Source: JAAXKN01 sp050258815 (GTDB lineage Bacteria > Bacteroidota > Ignavibacteria > Ignavibacteriales > SURF-24). From it: a DNA stretch of 17,559 nt. The stretch covers positions 1-17,559 of the forward strand of contig JBLMZM010000279.1 in the NCBI GenBank assembly GCA_050258815.1, given 5' to 3'. Numbering within the stretch: position 1 is the stretch's first letter; the number at the start of each line of letters is the position of its first letter. A model generated the notes under the pieces. The model made no database searches and was not told the origin of the DNA. It was given only the letters and a program-made list of their open reading frames with translations. A program made the position numbers and the translations under genes. Positions 15,634-17,559 of the stretch are shown here, in pieces.

Positions 15634-15753
15634 ATGGGAACAGTCATATTCCAAACCTTATATATGTATGGCATTGCCATAGTCATTTCTTTTTTTGTCG
15701 CTTTCATAATTAAAATCATTTTTATGTCTATTAGAATCTTTAGGAAAGACTGA
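15634..15753 (+). CDS. 39-residue single-helix membrane peptide of the decarboxylase operon
   Basis: This short gene reads from ATG 15634 to TGA 15751-15753. The product begins MGTVIFQTLYMYG and has a hydrophobic segment at about residues 12-31 (GIAIVISFFVAFIIKIIF), then a basic tail MSIRIFRKD. This matches the layout of the N-terminal membrane helix of OadG/MmdD subunits: short outside end, helix, positively charged cytoplasmic end. TTGGGGAA just upstream is a good ribosome site, and mmdB begins 44 bases after the stop. I infer that it supplies the membrane anchor missing from the 88-residue protein at 14794. A standalone small membrane regulator is possible. Confidence 0.62.
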   Translation: MGTVIFQTLYMYGIAIVISFFVAFIIKIIFMSIRIFRKD

Positions 15754-15797
15754 AGGCATAACACCCTTCATCTTTATCTTTATTACGGGGAATATTA

Positions 15798-17018
15798 ATG
15801 GGTACACAAGATATATTGAATCTTTTTCAGGGTATAGCTACGCTGGTCAGCTCCGAACCTCAGATCATGATCGCAAGAATAGGCCTCATTTTTTTAGGAA
15901 TGTTGTTGGTTTATTTGGGGAAAAAAGAGATCCTGGAACCACTGCTGATGATACCTATGGGTCTCGGCATGTCGGCTATAAACGCCGGAATACTGTTTTT
16001 CAGCAACGGACAGCAGGGTAATTTATTTGTTGATCCGCTTGTTACTGATCCTAAAGCGCTTCTTGATATTATGCAGATTGACTTTCTGCAGCCAATTTAT
16101 ACACTAACCTTTAGTAACGGACTCATAGCCTGCTTCGTTTTTATGGGCATAGGCGTGCTGCTGGACGTGGGTTTCCTGCTCGCCAGGCCTTTTTTAAGCA
16201 TGTTCCTGGCCATCTGTGCTGAGCTGGGTACATTTGCTACAATTCCTATTGCACACGCTCTGGGGCTCCCTCTTAACGATGCAGCTTCAATAGCGATGGT
16301 TGGAGGTGCAGACGGCCCAATGGTATTGTTCACATCTCTCAGCCTTTCAAAACAGCTATTTGTACCTATAACTGTGGTAGCATACCTTTATCTGGGACTT
16401 ACCTATGGCGGGTATCCATACCTTATCAAATTGCTTGTTCCGGCTAGGCTTAGGGCCATAAAGATGCCCCCCAAGAAGGTTACACGCCCGGTTACATCCG
16501 GCGAAAAAATGGCTTTTGCAGTCATTACAAATACTATTTTATGCCTGCTCTTTCCCGTTGCTGCTCCTTTATTCGTATCCCTTTTCCTGGGAGTTGCAGT
16601 AAGGGAATCGGGTCTGAAGCATTTTATTGACTTTATTGGCGGACCGCTGCTTTATGGGTCAACCTTTTTCCTTGGACTCCTGCTCGGTGTTTTATGCGAA
16701 GCTCATCTTATACTTAACCCAAAAATTCTGATACTCCTTGTTCTCGGAATCCTCTCACTGCTGCTTTCCGGAATTGGAGGAATTATGGGAGGGTACATTA
16801 TGTACTTCATAACAAAAGGTAAGTTTAATCCGGTAATTGGAATTGCCGGCGTAAGCTGCGTACCGACAACGGCAAAGGTGGCTCAGAAATCCGTCAGCGA
16901 AGTTAATCCCGACGCCCTGATACTGCCTGAAGCTATTGGTGCAAATATCTGCGGTGTAATCACGACCGCAATAATTGCAGGTATATACATAACGTTAATT
17001 CCTGCATTGCTAAAGTAA
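15798..17018 (+). CDS. mmdB: Na+-translocating decarboxylase beta subunit (MmdB/OadB family)
   Basis: The 406-residue integral membrane protein has about nine or more hydrophobic segments. It decarboxylates carboxybiotin and couples this to Na+ export. Family landmarks include IPMGLGMSAINAG near the N-terminus, GVLLDVGFLLARP, the first ion-binding region with SIAMVGGADGPMVLF (whose Asp aligns with the essential Asp203 of Klebsiella OadB), and the C-terminal GIAGVSCVPTTAKVAQK and GANICGVITTAIIAGIY, equivalent to the second half-channel. Length is normal. GGGGAA precedes the ATG. It is the last gene of the methylmalonyl-CoA operon, with an inverted repeat after it. Confidence 0.95.
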   Translation: MGTQDILNLFQGIATLVSSEPQIMIARIGLIFLGMLLVYLGKKEILEPLLMIPMGLGMSAINAGILFFSNGQQGNLFVDPLVTDPKALLDIMQIDFLQPIYTLTFSNGLIACFVFMGIGVLLDVGFLLARPFLSMFLAICAELGTFATIPIAHALGLPLNDAASIAMVGGADGPMVLFTSLSLSKQLFVPITVVAYLYLGLTYGGYPYLIKLLVPARLRAIKMPPKKVTRPVTSGEKMAFAVITNTILCLLFPVAAPLFVSLFLGVAVRESGLKHFIDFIGGPLLYGSTFFLGLLLGVLCEAHLILNPKILILLVLGILSLLLSGIGGIMGGYIMYFITKGKFNPVIGIAGVSCVPTTAKVAQKSVSEVNPDALILPEAIGANICGVITTAIIAGIYITLIPALLK

Positions 17019-17464
17019 ATACTAAAGTTGGTTTTCAATACAGAATACCGGTAGTTACCCATAATAATTACCGGTATTCTGATTATACATCTGAGCATTA
17101 GAACATTTTGACATGAATATTCCCCAACAATTTTTGAAGGGTGATAATGTTGTTTTCTCTGTTGTCAGTTACTGTCTCATTTGACGCCATACCGGTTATA
17201 AGTAATTGTTCCGGATTATTTACTGAGCCCCGCCCTCTCGGAACCGCAATTATGGCTTTCGGTATGTGCGTTGTTTTCATGTCCCTCTTTCTACCATATG
17301 TTTTTTCCCTGAATATTACCAGATTACTTAATTGTGAGTGTTGTGTTCTCACTATAAATAAGCAGAAGGAAGTTATGGTCTGCCTGAAGTTCAATAACTT
17401 AAGGCTTTAGGCAAAAATTAAACAATAAATTCTGAAAGAACCTGAAAATAGCGGAGTTTTTCTA
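17019..17464. other. Intergenic region between mmdB and the TerC-family gene
   Basis: Apart from the 13-bp inverted repeat at 17041-17081, this 446-base gap shows nothing convincing. Two open frames overlap antisense to one another (17141-17410 plus, 89 codons; 17098-17394 minus, 98 codons with a TTG start); neither has recognisable domains. No yybP-ykoY-type manganese riboswitch pattern, sometimes found before TerC/Alx genes, was seen. Confidence 0.55.
17041..17081 (+). terminator. Perfect 13-bp inverted repeat after mmdB, likely operon terminator
   Basis: CAGAATACCGGTA (17041-17053) and TACCGGTATTCTG (17069-17081) are exact reverse complements with a 15-base loop, starting 23 bases after the mmdB stop. 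The 3' side is GATTATACAT rather than a clean T-run, so it may end transcription weakly or protect the 3' end of the mRNA. Confidence 0.6.
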
Positions 17465-17559
17465 ATGACTACTGAAATGATATTCTGGGCAGCATTTGTG
17501 CTAGTCTTCTTTATAGTTTTTACGGTCGATATGTTCGTAACTGACCACAGAAAAGGTGC
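17465..17559 (+). CDS. TerC/Alx-family membrane protein, N-terminal fragment
   Basis: Only the first 31 codons are inside the window. FWAAFVLVFFIVFTVDMFV followed by TDHRKG matches the start of TerC-family proteins: a first helix with an acidic residue (Asp22) and then a short loop of the 'FHRK' type. The family includes tellurite-resistance TerC and the manganese exporter Alx. CGGAG lies 9 bases before the ATG. Function beyond metal-related membrane protein cannot be given from this fragment. Confidence 0.72.
   Translation, partial: MTTEMIFWAAFVLVFFIVFTVDMFVTDHRKG

Noticed and set aside
17098..17394. 98-codon minus-strand frame after mmdB
   Set aside because: It starts at TTG with no ribosome site and shows no recognised motifs; a decayed gene cannot be excluded.
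17141..17410. 89-codon plus-strand frame after mmdB
   Set aside because: It overlaps an antisense frame of similar length, has no clear ribosome site or domain, and its hydrophobicity is irregular; probably chance.
17400..17464. Possible yybP-ykoY manganese riboswitch before the TerC-family gene
   Set aside because: The short AT-rich leader lacks the conserved loop sequences of that class.

Overview
The window looks like a chromosomal segment from the Bacteroidota/Ignavibacteriota (FCB) side of the bacterial tree. The secreted M1 peptidase ends in a type IX secretion sorting domain of the 'QNFPNPFNP' style common in Ignavibacteria-like genomes. The partial gene at the left edge is a lipoprotein with a two-component-regulator propeller repeat. 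The Na+-pump decarboxylase operon has a small subunit ending in YSPWSSKIYG, a style familiar from Bacteroidota. No rRNA, tRNA, CRISPR array or prophage was seen. The lineage is inferred from gene style, not from a marker gene.

Layout. 1-348 (-): N-terminus of a propeller lipoprotein running off the left edge. 436-970: decayed IS3-family transposase. 1066-4449 (+): soluble hybrid histidine kinase with about six PAS domains and a C-terminal receiver. It converges on a minus-strand pair: a secreted pullulanase/isoamylase-type GH13 enzyme (5083-7179), then a VanX-like D-Ala-D-Ala dipeptidase (4455-5072) whose ribosome site lies across the end of the GH13 gene. A strong hairpin terminator (7408-7477) separates these from the M1 peptidase (7492-9480). 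Upstream of that is an orphan CheB-type protein (receiver plus methylesterase, 9569-10606), also on the minus strand.

From 10.7 kb the plus strand carries the most coherent unit, a methylmalonyl-CoA operon (11064-17018). In order it encodes: methylmalonyl-CoA mutase large subunit; methylmalonyl-CoA epimerase; carboxyltransferase (MmdA/PccB type); an 88-aa soluble delta/gamma-like subunit; a biotin carrier; a 39-aa single-helix membrane peptide; and the Na+-translocating beta subunit (MmdB/OadB type). Read forward, this converts succinyl-CoA through R- and S-methylmalonyl-CoA to propionyl-CoA, using the decarboxylation to export Na+. This fits fermentative propionate formation, or the reverse for propionate use. 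The B12-binding mutase subunit and any biotin carboxylase are absent from the window. A perfect TGTGA-N6-TCACA palindrome lies upstream of the operon, and a 13-bp inverted repeat follows it. The right edge holds the start of a TerC-family membrane protein.

The most interesting item is the apparent splitting of the decarboxylase delta/gamma subunit into a separate soluble protein and a 39-aa membrane peptide (15634-15753), which is easily missed in annotation. A long imperfect hairpin precedes the peptide gene. I see no clearly unprecedented defence or mobile system.
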